Shown here: piece by piece, positions 36,673 through 45,516 of the stretch | How positions within the stretch are numbered: the stretch's first letter is position 1 | Layout of the letters: every line of letters starts with the position of its first letter | NCBI GenBank assembly: GCA_003725585.1 | Contig: RJMB01000002.1 | Location: 310,001 to 374,000, forward strand | DNA length: 64,000 bases | Source: Halostreptopolyspora alba | GTDB taxonomy: Bacteria > Actinomycetota > Actinomycetes > Streptosporangiales > Streptosporangiaceae | Reading direction: 5' to 3' | Position numbers and translations under genes: made by a program | Notes under the pieces: model-generated | Databases searched by the model: none | What the model saw: the letters and a program-made list of their open reading frames with translations, nothing else | What the model was told of the DNA's origin: nothing

Positions 36673-36727
36673 CGTGAATAGTGGATTTGGCGGTAACGAA
36701 CAAGTCGTGAACACCTCAGTGGTGAAC
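36673..36727 (-). promoter_or_regulatory. PHO-box-like direct repeats upstream of phoX, within a 429-nt gap
   Basis: On the minus strand GTTCACC (36727-36721), GTTCACG (36712-36706), GTTCGTT (36701-36695) and ATTCACG (36679-36673) stand 15, 11 and 22 nt apart. Actinomycete PhoP boxes are 11-nt direct repeats beginning GTTCACC. The site lies about 250-300 nt before the phoX ATG, farther than usual, so a long leader or an unseen small gene would be needed. The rest of the gap 36423-36851 shows no supportable gene. Confidence 0.4.
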
Positions 36728-36851
36728 GCCCAATGCGCGGAAACCCGCCGGGGGCCGCGCGTTCGGCCCCCGCGGACACGCCACTGTCGCGCGGAGCGGG
36801 CTCTGCCGCCTTCGGTGAAAGGGCACACCGCGAACGTGACACGGTGACGGC

Positions 36852-37433
36852 CTAGTCGCCTCTCAGCGCCCGAGCCAGGACCGCTCGGACCGTCTCCGCA
36901 TCGGGACGTGCGCCTTCGAGCAGGATGGCGGCGCACATCCCGTCGGCCGCGGCCACCATGGTCTCGACCGCGACCGGGTCGGGGTTGTGGCGTCGGGCGA
37001 TCTCGGCCACCACCTCGCGCCAACGCCGCGCGACGCCGCGCAGTGCCGGGCGCCGCGCGGCGAGCGTCGACAGCTCCCGTTCGGCCAGGGCACGCGTCCG
37101 GCCTCCCCCCGCGGCCGCCGCGACGAGCTCGGCGACCCCGCCGATCTCGTCGCCGTCCCGTTCGATGATTCGGCGCAGCCGGCTCTCGTACTCCTCGGCC
37201 ACGGTCGACAGCGCCGCGACGAGCAGGTCGTCCAGGGTCGCGAAGTAGTACGTGGTCAGGCTGGTGGGGACGTCGGCCTCGCGGGCGACGGTGCGGTGGG
37301 TGACACCGGCCGCACCGTCGCGTTCCACGACGCGGAGGGTGGCCTCGATGATCTCGGCGCGGCGGCGTTGCCCTCGGGCCCGCCTACCATCGGTCCCCGG
37401 TGGGACCTGTGGTTGTGAGACCCCCGGTTCCAC
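36852..37433 (-). CDS. TetR-family regulator linked to an MFS pump
   Basis: A 193-aa protein from GTG 37433, fixed by GGAGGAGG just upstream. The HTH is IIEATLRVVERDGAAGVTHRTVAREADVPTSLTTYYFATLDDLLVAAL, the pattern of TetR proteins that control DHA-family drug pumps. It follows the MFS gene on the same strand (104-nt gap), so pump and repressor are probably co-transcribed. The operator is likely the repeat cluster upstream of the pump gene at about 39153-39194. Confidence 0.88.
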   Translation of the reverse strand: MEPGVSQPQVPPGTDGRRARGQRRRAEIIEATLRVVERDGAAGVTHRTVAREADVPTSLTTYYFATLDDLLVAALSTVAEEYESRLRRIIERDGDEIGGVAELVAAAAGGGRTRALAERELSTLAARRPALRGVARRWREVVAEIARRHNPDPVAVETMVAAADGMCAAILLEGARPDAETVRAVLARALRGD

Positions 37434-37537
37434 GGTGCCTCCTCCTACCCGAGCCACACGGCACCCCTGTCGAGCAGGGGCCAACGGCTGACCCGACCAG
37501 GGTAGGCACACACGCGCGGGATCCGCACCGCGGGCCG

Positions 37538-39115
37538 TCACGGGGGTGTCCGGCGGGCGGGTTCCGTGTCCGCTTCCGAAACGGGCGCGCTGTCCTGGCC
37601 GGCGTCGCCGCCGATGCTCCCGATGTGCCGTAGGGTGACCGCGGACAGGGCGGCCAGGGCGAGGATGGCGACGCCGGCGAGCATGGAAGCGGCGTTCATA
37701 CCGGTGGTGTAGCTCTCTTTGGCCTGTTGCAGCACCCCACTGGGCAGATGCCGCTCCACCGCCACGGCCGCCGCGAGAGTGTCCCCGAGTGCCTCGGACA
37801 GCCCCGGCGCCAGTCTCTCGGGGATGTCCTCGGCGATCCGGTCACGGTAGACGGCGGTGGCGAGGCTTCCCAGAGTGGCGATTCCCACCGCGACGCCGAG
37901 CTCCTGCGCGGTCTCCGACATGGCCGAGGCGGAGCCGGCCCTGTCCGGCGGGGCCGCCCCGACCACCAGGTCCGTACCCAACGCCGCGAGTGCGCCCAGA
38001 CCGAGGTAGACCAGACCGAATCCGGTCACAACCCCGGGGATACTTCCGGCACCACTGATCTGGCCAATGAGCAGGTATCCCACCGAGGACAGTGCCAGGG
38101 ACCCGGCCACCACGTACCCGGGGCGGACGCGGCGCGCGAGCAGCGGAGCGCCGATCGCCGCGGCGAGCATCATCAGGGCGGGCGGCCCCATCCACGCGCC
38201 GGCGACCAGCGGCGACAGCTCCTCGACGAGCTGCAGGTGCTGGGTCACCAGGTACATGACGCCACCGACGCCCACCAGCCCCACCAGGAGAACCCCCAGT
38301 GCGACGCTGAACGCGCGGCTGGCGAACAGCGTCATGTCCAGCAGTGGGTCGGGCAGTCGGCGCTGTCGCCCGACGAAGACCACGGCGAGCACTATGCCGG
38401 TGGCGAGCGCGAGCAACGTGGCCGGGCGGGCTCCGTGGGCGGCGATGTCCTTCACCGCGTACACCATCGAGAGCAGCGCAGCGAGGGAGAGCGCGACGCT
38501 GACCGGGTCGATCCGGCCCGCCTGCCGGGCGCGGTACTCGGGCAGCAGCACCGGCGCGGCCACCAGCACCAGTCCGACGATGGGCACCGCCACGAGGAAG
38601 ACCGACCCCCACCAGAAGTGCTTCAGTAGCACGCCGCCCACCAGCGGTCCCGCGGCCATACCGAGCGCGAACATGGTCGCCCAGACGCCGATCGCCAGCG
38701 CTCGTTGCCGGGCGCGGGCGAACATGGTGCTGATCAGGGCCAGTGTGGACGGCATCAGGGTGGCGCCAGCTACGCCCAGCGCCGCGCGCGTGACGATCAG
38801 CATCTCGGCGCTGGTGGAGTAGGCCGCGGCCACCGAGGCGCCCCCGAACGCGGCGGCGCCGATCATGAGCAGTCGGCGCCGGCCGATTCGGTCACCGAGC
38901 GTGCCCATGGTGATCAGGAAACCGGCGATGAGCAGGCCGTAGGCGTCCACGATCCACAGCGCCTGGGGGCCGCTCGGTTCCAGGTCGGCCGCCAGGGACG
39001 GGAGCACCAGGAGCAGCACTGTGACGTCGAGACCGAGTAGCACGGTGGGCAGCGCCAGGACCGCGAGCCCGGCCCATTCCCTGGGGCCGGCCGGACGTGG
39101 GGGCGGACTGTGCAC
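37538..39115 (-). CDS. MFS drug exporter, DHA2 family (14 TM)
   Basis: A 525-aa transporter with about 14 membrane helices. It shows the DHA2 motif A GTLGDRIGRRRLLMIG after TM2, motif C in GVWATMFALGMAAGPLVGGVL (TM5), and an N-terminal LDVTVLLLVLPSLAADL with the conserved Asp in TM1. It would expel hydrophobic drugs, dyes or an endogenous antibiotic in exchange for protons. The downstream TetR gene is its probable repressor. Confidence 0.92.
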   Translation of the reverse strand: MHSPPPRPAGPREWAGLAVLALPTVLLGLDVTVLLLVLPSLAADLEPSGPQALWIVDAYGLLIAGFLITMGTLGDRIGRRRLLMIGAAAFGGASVAAAYSTSAEMLIVTRAALGVAGATLMPSTLALISTMFARARQRALAIGVWATMFALGMAAGPLVGGVLLKHFWWGSVFLVAVPIVGLVLVAAPVLLPEYRARQAGRIDPVSVALSLAALLSMVYAVKDIAAHGARPATLLALATGIVLAVVFVGRQRRLPDPLLDMTLFASRAFSVALGVLLVGLVGVGGVMYLVTQHLQLVEELSPLVAGAWMGPPALMMLAAAIGAPLLARRVRPGYVVAGSLALSSVGYLLIGQISGAGSIPGVVTGFGLVYLGLGALAALGTDLVVGAAPPDRAGSASAMSETAQELGVAVGIATLGSLATAVYRDRIAEDIPERLAPGLSEALGDTLAAAVAVERHLPSGVLQQAKESYTTGMNAASMLAGVAILALAALSAVTLRHIGSIGGDAGQDSAPVSEADTEPARRTPP

Positions 39116-39152
39116 GTGTGTCCCTTCGACGTGGTGGCTGGAGACGCCACCA

Positions 39153-39194
39153 AACTAATTGCACGATAGTTCTAGTTGTACCATAGTCCAACTA
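39153..39194. promoter_or_regulatory. Repeat cluster (likely TetR operator) upstream of the MFS pump
   Basis: An AT-rich stretch in an otherwise GC-rich region holds AACTA (39153-39157), TAGTT (39173-39177) and AACTA (39190-39194) in alternating orientation. It also holds the direct repeat TTGCACGATAGT (39159-39170) / TTGTACCATAGT (39176-39187), 17 bp apart. It sits 38-79 bp before the pump start, where a repressor would block transcription. Confidence 0.5.
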
Positions 39195-39262
39195 ATATGA
39201 GGCGGCGGCGTGCTCGGTGACCACTTTCGCGGAACGAGCTTGATGCGCTAACGTAAAACCAA

Positions 39263-39628
39263 ATGGTTGTAGAAAGCGATGACACGGATCGCCTGTTCCA
39301 CGCGCTGGCCGACGGCACACGCCGCGACATCCTCCGGCGTTCGGTCCGGGGGGAGTTGTCGGTGTCCCAGCTGGCCGCGGCCTACCCGATGAGCTTCGCC
39401 GCAGTGCAGAAGCACGTCACGGTGCTGGAGCGAGCCGGGCTGGTCACCAAGGAACGCCGTGGAAAGGAACAACTCGTGCGCACCGACCCCGACGCGGTAC
39501 GCCGTGCCCGCACGGCACTCGAACAGCTCGAAGCGACCTGGCGTGGGCGCGTGGACCGGATGTCGCAGGTGTTGTCGCGGACTTCTGCCACGGTCGAGGA
39601 CACCCCGAACGAGAGGACAGACAGATGA
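39263..39628 (+). CDS. ArsR-type HTH regulator paired with an AHSA1 protein
   Basis: A 121-aa winged-helix protein: LFHALADGTRRDILRRSV, ELSVSQLAAAYPMSFAAVQKHVTVLERAGLVTKERRGKEQLVRTDP. No Cys or His metal site is present, so it belongs to the non-metal ArsR group. It overlaps the next gene by four bases (ATGA); ArsR-SRPBCC pairs of this form are very common in actinobacteria and are thought to be autoregulated. The inducer is unknown. Confidence 0.9.
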   Translation: MVVESDDTDRLFHALADGTRRDILRRSVRGELSVSQLAAAYPMSFAAVQKHVTVLERAGLVTKERRGKEQLVRTDPDAVRRARTALEQLEATWRGRVDRMSQVLSRTSATVEDTPNERTDR

Positions 39629-40128
39629 GCGTCTCCAGCGTTGACAAGGACGTCGACAACCTCGCACTCACGTTGGTCTCCGACTTCGACGCGCCGATCG
39701 AACGTGTGTGGCGGCTATGGGCCGACCCTCGGCAGCTGGAGCGCTGGTGGGGACCGCCGAACTACCCGGCGACCGTGGAGTTCCACGACCTGACACCCGG
39801 TGGTGAGGTCACCTACTTCATGACCAGCCCCGAGGGGGACAAGTATCGGGGCTGGTGGCGCATCACCTCGGTTGACCCACCCCTGTCCCTGGAGTTCACG
39901 GACGGCTTCGCCAATTCCGACGGGACGGTGAACACCGAGCTTTCCACCACCACGGTTCGGGTACGGCTCAGCACGCACAACGGCGGAACGCGGATGGAGC
40001 TGCGTACGAGCTACGAGTCCCGCGAAACCATGGAGCAGATGCTGCGCATGGGCCAGTCCGAGGGCCTGCAGGCCGCGGTGGGCCAAATGGACGCCCTGCT
40101 CGTTGCCAGCTCACCAGGGACGCGATAG
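39625..40128 (+). CDS. SRPBCC/AHSA1-family protein
   Basis: A 167-aa helix-grip protein. FDAPIERVWRLWADPRQLERWWGPPNYPATV opens the fold, PGGEVTYFMTSPEGDKYRGWWRI follows, and the closing helix contains METMEQMLRMG-like sequence. Such proteins bind hydrophobic ligands or act as Hsp90-activator relatives; no enzyme activity is indicated. It is co-translated with the ArsR regulator. Confidence 0.9.
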   Translation: MSVSSVDKDVDNLALTLVSDFDAPIERVWRLWADPRQLERWWGPPNYPATVEFHDLTPGGEVTYFMTSPEGDKYRGWWRITSVDPPLSLEFTDGFANSDGTVNTELSTTTVRVRLSTHNGGTRMELRTSYESRETMEQMLRMGQSEGLQAAVGQMDALLVASSPGTR

Positions 40129-40188
40129 GTCCTTCGATACGGCGCGTAGAGCTGGCGCCGGGCGCGGGCGTGTTGGCAGGGTTGGGCC

Positions 40189-41304
40189 ATGCGCGTCATC
40201 GTGCTCGGTGGTGGCATCGTCGGTGCCAGCGCCGCCTTCCACCTGTCCAGCCGGGGCGTGGCCACGACCCTGGTGGACCGCGGGCACCCGGGGCAGGCCA
40301 CAGCCGCCGGGGCCGGCATCGTGTTCCCGTGGCCCTTTCCGGGGGTCGCCCGGCAGCTAGGGGACTTCCAGCTGCGGGCCGCCGCCCACTACCCGGATCT
40401 CGTAGCCGACCTCGTCGCCGACGGCGAGGATCCCGGCTACGAGGTGGTCGGTGGGCTCTCGGTGAGCACCGATAACGGCACCGCGGACCAGGATTTCGAG
40501 CTCGTGAGCTCGCTCGCGGCCCAGAGTGGATACGAGGGGATCGGCGAGGTCACTCGACTCGCCGCGGGTGCGCCCTCGCGGCACTTTCCACTGCTGCCCG
40601 GGGACTACCAGGGCATTCATGTGGCCGGCATGGCGCGCGTCGACGGCCGCCGGGCCAGCGCGGCGCTGAGCAACGCCGCCGAGCAGCGCGGAACGCGGCA
40701 TCTGAGAGCCGAGGCGGAGCTCATCGGCGACGGCGACCGGGTCACCGGTGTTCGCCTCGGGGGTGAGGAGCACCGCGCCGACGCCGTCATCGTCGCCGCC
40801 GGCGCCTGGTCGGCCCGGCTTCTCTCGCCGTTCGACGTGACGGTGCCCGTCTTCCCGGTGCGCGGCCAGATCACCCACTTCGCCGTGCCCGGGCAGGCCA
40901 CCGGCGACTGGCCGTGTGTCCGGCTCGGCGAGCGTGACTACTACGTGCTCGCCTTCCCGCCGAACCGAATCGTGGCCGGCGCGACCCGCGAACCCGGGGC
41001 CGGGTTCGACTACCGGGTGACCGGGGCGGGGCTGCGTCAGGTCGTCACCGAGGCCATCGACGTCCTTCCGGGACTGGCCGAGGCAACCGTGCTTGAGACC
41101 CGTGTCGGCTTCCGGCCGGGAAGCCGCGACGGCCTGCCGATCCTGGGCACGATCGAGTCACTGCCCGGGGTGGTGGTGGCCACCGGGCTGGGCGCCGAAG
41201 GGCTGAGCCTGGGCCCGTACCAGGGGGCTGTCGCCGCGCGCCTGGCCGTGGGGGAGGGGGCCGACACCGACCTGTCCCCGTTCCGGCCCGATCGCCAGGT
41301 GTGA
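40189..41304 (+). CDS. FAD-dependent amine/amino-acid oxidase-like (DAO family)
   Basis: A 371-aa flavoprotein. The FAD-binding motif at the extreme N-terminus is VIVLGGGIVGASAAFHLSSRGVATTLVD. A central VRGQITHFAVPG segment and the C-terminal VGFRPGSRDGLPILGTIESLPGVVVATGLGAEGL, which covers the flavin, are typical of glycine oxidase/D-amino-acid dehydrogenase relatives. There is no signal peptide. The substrate is not evident, and it stands alone between the AHSA1 gene and a convergent gene. Confidence 0.87.
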   Translation: MRVIVLGGGIVGASAAFHLSSRGVATTLVDRGHPGQATAAGAGIVFPWPFPGVARQLGDFQLRAAAHYPDLVADLVADGEDPGYEVVGGLSVSTDNGTADQDFELVSSLAAQSGYEGIGEVTRLAAGAPSRHFPLLPGDYQGIHVAGMARVDGRRASAALSNAAEQRGTRHLRAEAELIGDGDRVTGVRLGGEEHRADAVIVAAGAWSARLLSPFDVTVPVFPVRGQITHFAVPGQATGDWPCVRLGERDYYVLAFPPNRIVAGATREPGAGFDYRVTGAGLRQVVTEAIDVLPGLAEATVLETRVGFRPGSRDGLPILGTIESLPGVVVATGLGAEGLSLGPYQGAVAARLAVGEGADTDLSPFRPDRQV

Positions 41305-41326
41305 GAGGTGGTGGGCCGGGCCGTTC

Positions 41327-42010
41327 TCACCTGATCGGCGTTGTGGGGTGGTGGGTCCCGCTCGCGTGTTTCACATCCCGGTCCGCGCGCAGCAGCGCCG
41401 CGACATCCGTAACCGACCAGTGGCCGGCGGCACCGGGCCGCTGGGCCAGGTGGGCGGCGGTTCGCTCGATGCTCCAGGCGTGGGCCTCCCGCAGGCCCGC
41501 GCCGATGACACGCAGGTACGCCTCGGAGGGCACCGTCACGGTGGCCTCGGCCAGGCTCCAGTGGGCGGTGAAGCTCACCACCGGATACCCAGCTATGTCG
41601 CCGCAGTACAACAGTGTCTCGTACCGGCCGTCGCCGCGGACGTCGCGTCCGTCGCGGAGCACGCGGGTGAGGTCGAGGTCGCCTCCCGCCTCCCGATACA
41701 TCTCCTGGGCGGCGATGTCGCCGAACTGGCCGGCGGTGACGAGGTAGGCTCGGGCTGGCGCCGCGCCGGGCAGGCCGGGGTCGTGGATCGCGAGGCCGCC
41801 ACCCCACATGGGAGATGTCAACGCGAAGTAGGTGCCGCCGTTCAGCCAGATCGCCCGGTGGGCGCGCGGGGGAGTGCGGTCGCGGCAGCCGGGGTTGGGG
41901 CGGGAGCCACCCGGGGGCGTTCCTCCCTCTACGTAGCAGGAGAGCCGCTCGCCACTCATGTTGGCGCCGAAGCTGGCGTACCAGAGGAGCTCGGGGCGGT
42001 TCCACGTCAT
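41327..42010 (-). CDS. Gamma-glutamylcyclotransferase-like fold protein
   Basis: A 227-aa protein from ATG 42010 behind GAGGAGA. The N-terminal LLWYASFGANMSGERLSCYVEGG is the YxSYGSNM-type loop of the GGCT (BtrG/AIG2) fold, and the middle has ARAYLVTAGQFGDIAAQEMYRE with a candidate catalytic Glu. Homologues are widespread in Streptomyces and often mislabelled histone deacetylase, which the sequence does not support. Cyclotransferase or amide-cleaving activity is possible but unproven. Confidence 0.65.
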   Translation of the reverse strand: MTWNRPELLWYASFGANMSGERLSCYVEGGTPPGGSRPNPGCRDRTPPRAHRAIWLNGGTYFALTSPMWGGGLAIHDPGLPGAAPARAYLVTAGQFGDIAAQEMYREAGGDLDLTRVLRDGRDVRGDGRYETLLYCGDIAGYPVVSFTAHWSLAEATVTVPSEAYLRVIGAGLREAHAWSIERTAAHLAQRPGAAGHWSVTDVAALLRADRDVKHASGTHHPTTPIR

Positions 42011-42097
42011 GGCGGTCGTCTCCTCAATGTTCTCCACTCGGTGATACGTGTTCCTGTTCGGGTCGGCGGCCCCAGCGCTGGGGCCGCCGACCCGGTC

Positions 42098-42811
42098 TCA
42101 GTCGCAGCAGGAGCAGCCGGAACCGCATTCGCACTCCTGGGAGTGCGAGGCCGAGTCGAGGGCGACCGCGATACCACCGGAAGCGCAGCAGGCGTCTCCC
42201 TTCCACGCCTCACGGCCCTCCTTGACGGCCAGGCCGGCGATCAGAAGGGCGACCACGGGGTCGGCCCAGGCCCATCCGAGCAGGGCGTTGGCGAGCAGCC
42301 CGAGGAGCAGGGCAGCGGAGAGGTAGCAGCACAGCAGGGTCTGCTTGGAGTCGGCCACCGCCGTGGCCGAGCCGAGCTCGCGTCCGGCGCGGCGCTGGGC
42401 CAGGCTCAGCGCCGGCATGATGACCACGGAGGCCGCGGCGATCGCGATCCCGGGCACCGACGGGTCGGCCTCGCCGGGTCCGAGGAGGGCGCGTCCGGCG
42501 TCGACGGTGACGTAGGTGGCCAGGGCGAAGAACGACACGGCGATGACGCGAAGGGCGCGGCGCTCGCGGTCCTGGCGCGTCGCGGTGTCACGGGCGGAGA
42601 ACTGCCAGGCCACGGCGGCGGCCGAGGACACCTCGATGAGCGAGTCGAGACCGAAACCGATCAGTGCCGTGGAGGAGGCGAGGGCGCCCGCGGCGATGGC
42701 CACGACGGCTTCGACGAGGTTGTAGCTGATGGTGGCGGCGACGAAGAGGCGCACGCGGCGGGTCAGCACGGCGTGGCGTGCGGCGCTGAGACCGGGGGCG
42801 GGGGAGGTCAT
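42098..42811 (-). CDS. CDF-type heavy-metal cation exporter with Cys-rich tail
   Basis: A 237-aa membrane protein with about six helices of cation-diffusion-facilitator type. The transport-site motifs are unusual: TM2 has DSLIE (DxxxE) and TM5 has DSKQT where YiiP has HxxxD. The cytoplasmic tail ends in a cluster of seven Cys (ACC.., ECEC.., CSCC), suited to a soft metal. It starts on the last base of the CmtR-like sensor gene (TGATG), so the sensor and exporter are one unit. Cd, Pb or a similar thiophilic ion is the likely cargo, inferred from the sensor. Confidence 0.85.
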   Translation of the reverse strand: MTSPAPGLSAARHAVLTRRVRLFVAATISYNLVEAVVAIAAGALASSTALIGFGLDSLIEVSSAAAVAWQFSARDTATRQDRERRALRVIAVSFFALATYVTVDAGRALLGPGEADPSVPGIAIAAASVVIMPALSLAQRRAGRELGSATAVADSKQTLLCCYLSAALLLGLLANALLGWAWADPVVALLIAGLAVKEGREAWKGDACCASGGIAVALDSASHSQECECGSGCSCCD

Positions 42812-43146
42812 CAGCAGCAGTCCTTCTCGTGGGAATCGACGCAGGTTCTGTCGCTCTCCACCGCGAGGACAGCGGTGCGCAGGTCGTCCAGAGCGTGGCC
42901 GAGGCGGGCGTCGGCGAGCTCGTAGCGGGACCGGCGGCCCACGGGTACGGCGACGACGAGCCCGCAGTCGCGCAGGCAGGCCAGGTGGTTGGACAGGCGG
43001 GTGCGGCTGATCCCCAGGGTCGCGGCGAGGTCGGCGGGGTGGGCGGGGTTATCGCGCAGGGCGAGCAGGATGCGGCAGCGGATGGGGTCGGCGAGCGCGC
43101 GGCCGAAGCGCGCGAGTGCGTCTATGTCGGTGGCGATCGTCAGCAC
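42811..43146 (-). CDS. cmtR: CmtR-like Cd/Pb-sensing ArsR-family repressor
   Basis: A 111-aa protein. With the GTG at 43146 as start, the three metal ligands of Mycobacterium tuberculosis CmtR fall at exactly the known numbers: Cys57 and Cys61 in HLACLRDCG and Cys102 in DRTCV. The HTH is PADLAATLGISRTRLSNHLACL. An extra Cys pair ends the protein (KDCC). A TTG at 43161 is the alternative start. CmtR releases DNA when it binds Cd or Pb. In mycobacteria it controls a P-type ATPase, whereas here the co-transcribed target is a CDF exporter. Confidence 0.88.
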   Translation of the reverse strand: MLTIATDIDALARFGRALADPIRCRILLALRDNPAHPADLAATLGISRTRLSNHLACLRDCGLVVAVPVGRRSRYELADARLGHALDDLRTAVLAVESDRTCVDSHEKDCC

Positions 43147-43410
43147 ACATCCAGAGTACAAGGTTTCCTGAATTCATTGCCACCTGGACTCTTGTGGCGG
43201 ATGGCGCGCATGGCGTGACGAGACGCGGAACCTGGGAAATCACTAAGCCTTCCTGGTAGTTACTGGGAAAATTCTCAGAAAATCCACGTGAAATCCTTGT
43301 TCGGCCGTGTGGGGCCGCGCGAACATGGGAGCTGGCCCGGGGGACCGGCGAAACACCCACCCCCGCGCGCACGACCCGCCCTCCGATACGCCCTCACTGG
43401 AACTCATTTC

Positions 43411-45468
43411 GTGTCTATACAAACACGGAACGAAGTAACGCGTTTCACATCCACACCTCCCCACCCCCCACCTCCCACCCAACGCCGCTTCTTCCCCGAG
43501 GTGCAGGGGCTGCGCGCACTCGCCGTGATCATCGTGCTCGTCTACCACGTCAACCACGAGCTACTGCCGGGGGGCTACGTCGGCGTCGACGTGTTCTTCG
43601 TGATCTCCGGCTTCCTCATCACCACGTTGATGCTGCGCGAGGCCAGAACCCACGGGCGGGTGTCGCTGAGCGGCTTCTACATCCGCCGTATCCGGCGTAT
43701 CCTGCCCGCCGCCACCCTGGTTCTCGCCGTCACGGGCGCCCTCGCCTTCGTGGTGCTACCGGCGCCCCGCCTTGGTGACACGGCGGCGCAACTGGTCGCC
43801 AGCGCCGCCTACGTGGAGAACCTGTACCTGGCCCACCAGTCCGTGGACTACCTGGCCGCCGAGACCGCGGCGAGCCCGGTACAACACTTCTGGTCACTGG
43901 CGGTCGAGGAGCAGTTCTACCTGCTGTGGCCGCTGCTGTTCGTGGGGTGGCTCGCTCTGGGGGCCGGGCGGCGCGACGAACGGATGATCATCGCCGCCAC
44001 CTCGACGGTCGTGGCCATCTCGTTCGCCTGGTCGGTGTGGCTGGCCGCCAACACCCCCCAGTCCGCCTACTTCCTCCCGCAGGGACGTATGTGGGAGCTG
44101 GCCGCGGGGGGAGTCCTGGCCCTCCTGCTCTCCCGCTGGCGCCCGCCCGAGAACACGCGCTGGGCACTCGGCTGGGCCGGGATCGCCGCCATCGCGACCG
44201 CCACCCTCACCTACGACGACGCCACCCCGTTCCCCGGATGGGCCGCGACCCTGCCCGTCCTGGGCGCCATGGCCGTCATCACCGCCGGGGACACCCCTGG
44301 CCGTTGGTCGGCCCACGCCCTGTTGCGCACCCGACCCGCGGGATTCCTCGGGGACCTGTCCTATGCCCTCTACCTGTGGCACTGGCCGCTGATCGTGTTC
44401 ACCCTCGCCCTCACCGAGCGACCGGAGCTCACCCCGTTCGAGGCGGTCCTCGTGCTGAGCGGCACGTTCCTGCTGTCCTGGGGCACCAAGATCGCCGTGG
44501 AGGACCCCGTGCGCGGGGCCGGCCTGCCGCGGGCCGGGCGTGGCGCCGCGGCGTTCGCGCTCACCGGGCTGATGGTGGTTACCACGATCGGCGGCGGGAA
44601 CTACCTGCACCTGCAACGGCTGGACGACGTGCGGTTCGACCCGGCGGTGCACGTGGGGCCCGAAGCGATCGGCCACCAGGACCCCGAGGGCGACGGCACC
44701 GCCATCTACCCGCCCCCGGTAAGCGCCGAAGCCAACCTGCCCAGCGTCTACGATGACGACTGCCAGGCCAGTCCCGCGGTGACCACCCCACGAAGCTGCG
44801 TCTACGGCCCCGACGACGCCACCCGTGACGTCGCCGTCATCGGCGACTCCCACGCCGCCCACTGGGTGCCCGCGCTGCGCGAGGTCGCCCAGCACCAACG
44901 ATGGCGACTGCACACCTACACCAAGTCGTCCTGCGCGTTCACCAGCACGCTGCTCGAACGCGCCGGCAGTTCCTATCCGCAGTGCCAGCAGTGGAACCAG
45001 GCCGTGGTCGAGGAGCTGGTCTCCGAGGTCGAACCCGACATGGTCCTCACCAGCTCCGCCACCCAGGCACGCGCCCACCGAGCCGACTCCGAGGAGCAGA
45101 ACACCGCGATGCTCGCCGAGGGTATGGCGGGCCTGTGGGCACCCCTGGACGCCGCCGACATCGACATCGTCGCGATCCGCGACACTCCCAAGTCCCTGGC
45201 GCGGATCCCCGAATGCGTCGACCGTCACACCGACGACCTCCACGAATGCGCCAGGCCCGAATCGGAGGCGCTGTCCGAGGACGACCCGCAGGAACTCGCG
45301 GTGGCCGAGTACGACGCCCCGGCGGACCTCGTCGACCTCACCGACCGGTTCTGCGTCGACGAGAACTGCCCGCCGGTGGTCGGCAACGTGCTCGTCTACC
45401 GCGACAGCCACCACCTGACCGCCACCTACTCGCGACTACTCGCCCCCGACCTGCGGGACCGCCTTTGA
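43411..45468 (+). CDS. OafA-like membrane O-acyltransferase with SGNH domain
   Basis: About 685 aa. The N-terminal acyltransferase-3 domain has 10-11 helices and the motifs FFPEVQGLRALAVIIVLVYHV and GGYVGVDVFFVISGFLIT, then FYIRRIRRILPA, and WSLAVEEQFYLLWPLL with its conserved Glu. An extracytoplasmic SGNH hydrolase-like domain follows with VIGDSHAAHW (nucleophile Ser) and the terminal DSHHLTATYS (Asp-x-x-His). It transfers acyl groups to cell-wall or surface glycans. The start is uncertain: GTG 43411 is chosen because conserved sequence begins about 24 residues later; a GTG at 43288 gives 726 aa. Confidence 0.88.
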   Translation: MSIQTRNEVTRFTSTPPHPPPPTQRRFFPEVQGLRALAVIIVLVYHVNHELLPGGYVGVDVFFVISGFLITTLMLREARTHGRVSLSGFYIRRIRRILPAATLVLAVTGALAFVVLPAPRLGDTAAQLVASAAYVENLYLAHQSVDYLAAETAASPVQHFWSLAVEEQFYLLWPLLFVGWLALGAGRRDERMIIAATSTVVAISFAWSVWLAANTPQSAYFLPQGRMWELAAGGVLALLLSRWRPPENTRWALGWAGIAAIATATLTYDDATPFPGWAATLPVLGAMAVITAGDTPGRWSAHALLRTRPAGFLGDLSYALYLWHWPLIVFTLALTERPELTPFEAVLVLSGTFLLSWGTKIAVEDPVRGAGLPRAGRGAAAFALTGLMVVTTIGGGNYLHLQRLDDVRFDPAVHVGPEAIGHQDPEGDGTAIYPPPVSAEANLPSVYDDDCQASPAVTTPRSCVYGPDDATRDVAVIGDSHAAHWVPALREVAQHQRWRLHTYTKSSCAFTSTLLERAGSSYPQCQQWNQAVVEELVSEVEPDMVLTSSATQARAHRADSEEQNTAMLAEGMAGLWAPLDAADIDIVAIRDTPKSLARIPECVDRHTDDLHECARPESEALSEDDPQELAVAEYDAPADLVDLTDRFCVDENCPPVVGNVLVYRDSHHLTATYSRLLAPDLRDRL

Positions 45469-45493
45469 CGCCCTCCTCGTCCCCGTGAGGGCG
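45469..45493 (+). terminator. Hairpin after the acyltransferase gene
   Basis: CGCCCTC (45469-45475) pairs with GAGGGCG (45487-45493) over an 11-nt loop directly behind the stop codon. Confidence 0.5.
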
Positions 45494-45516
45494 GCGCGCG
45501 ACAGCACCGGCCCGGA

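Noticed and set aside
41327-42010. Histone deacetylase label often given to relatives of this protein
   Set aside because: No deacetylase zinc-site motifs are present; the N-terminal glycine-loop pattern fits the gamma-glutamylcyclotransferase fold better.
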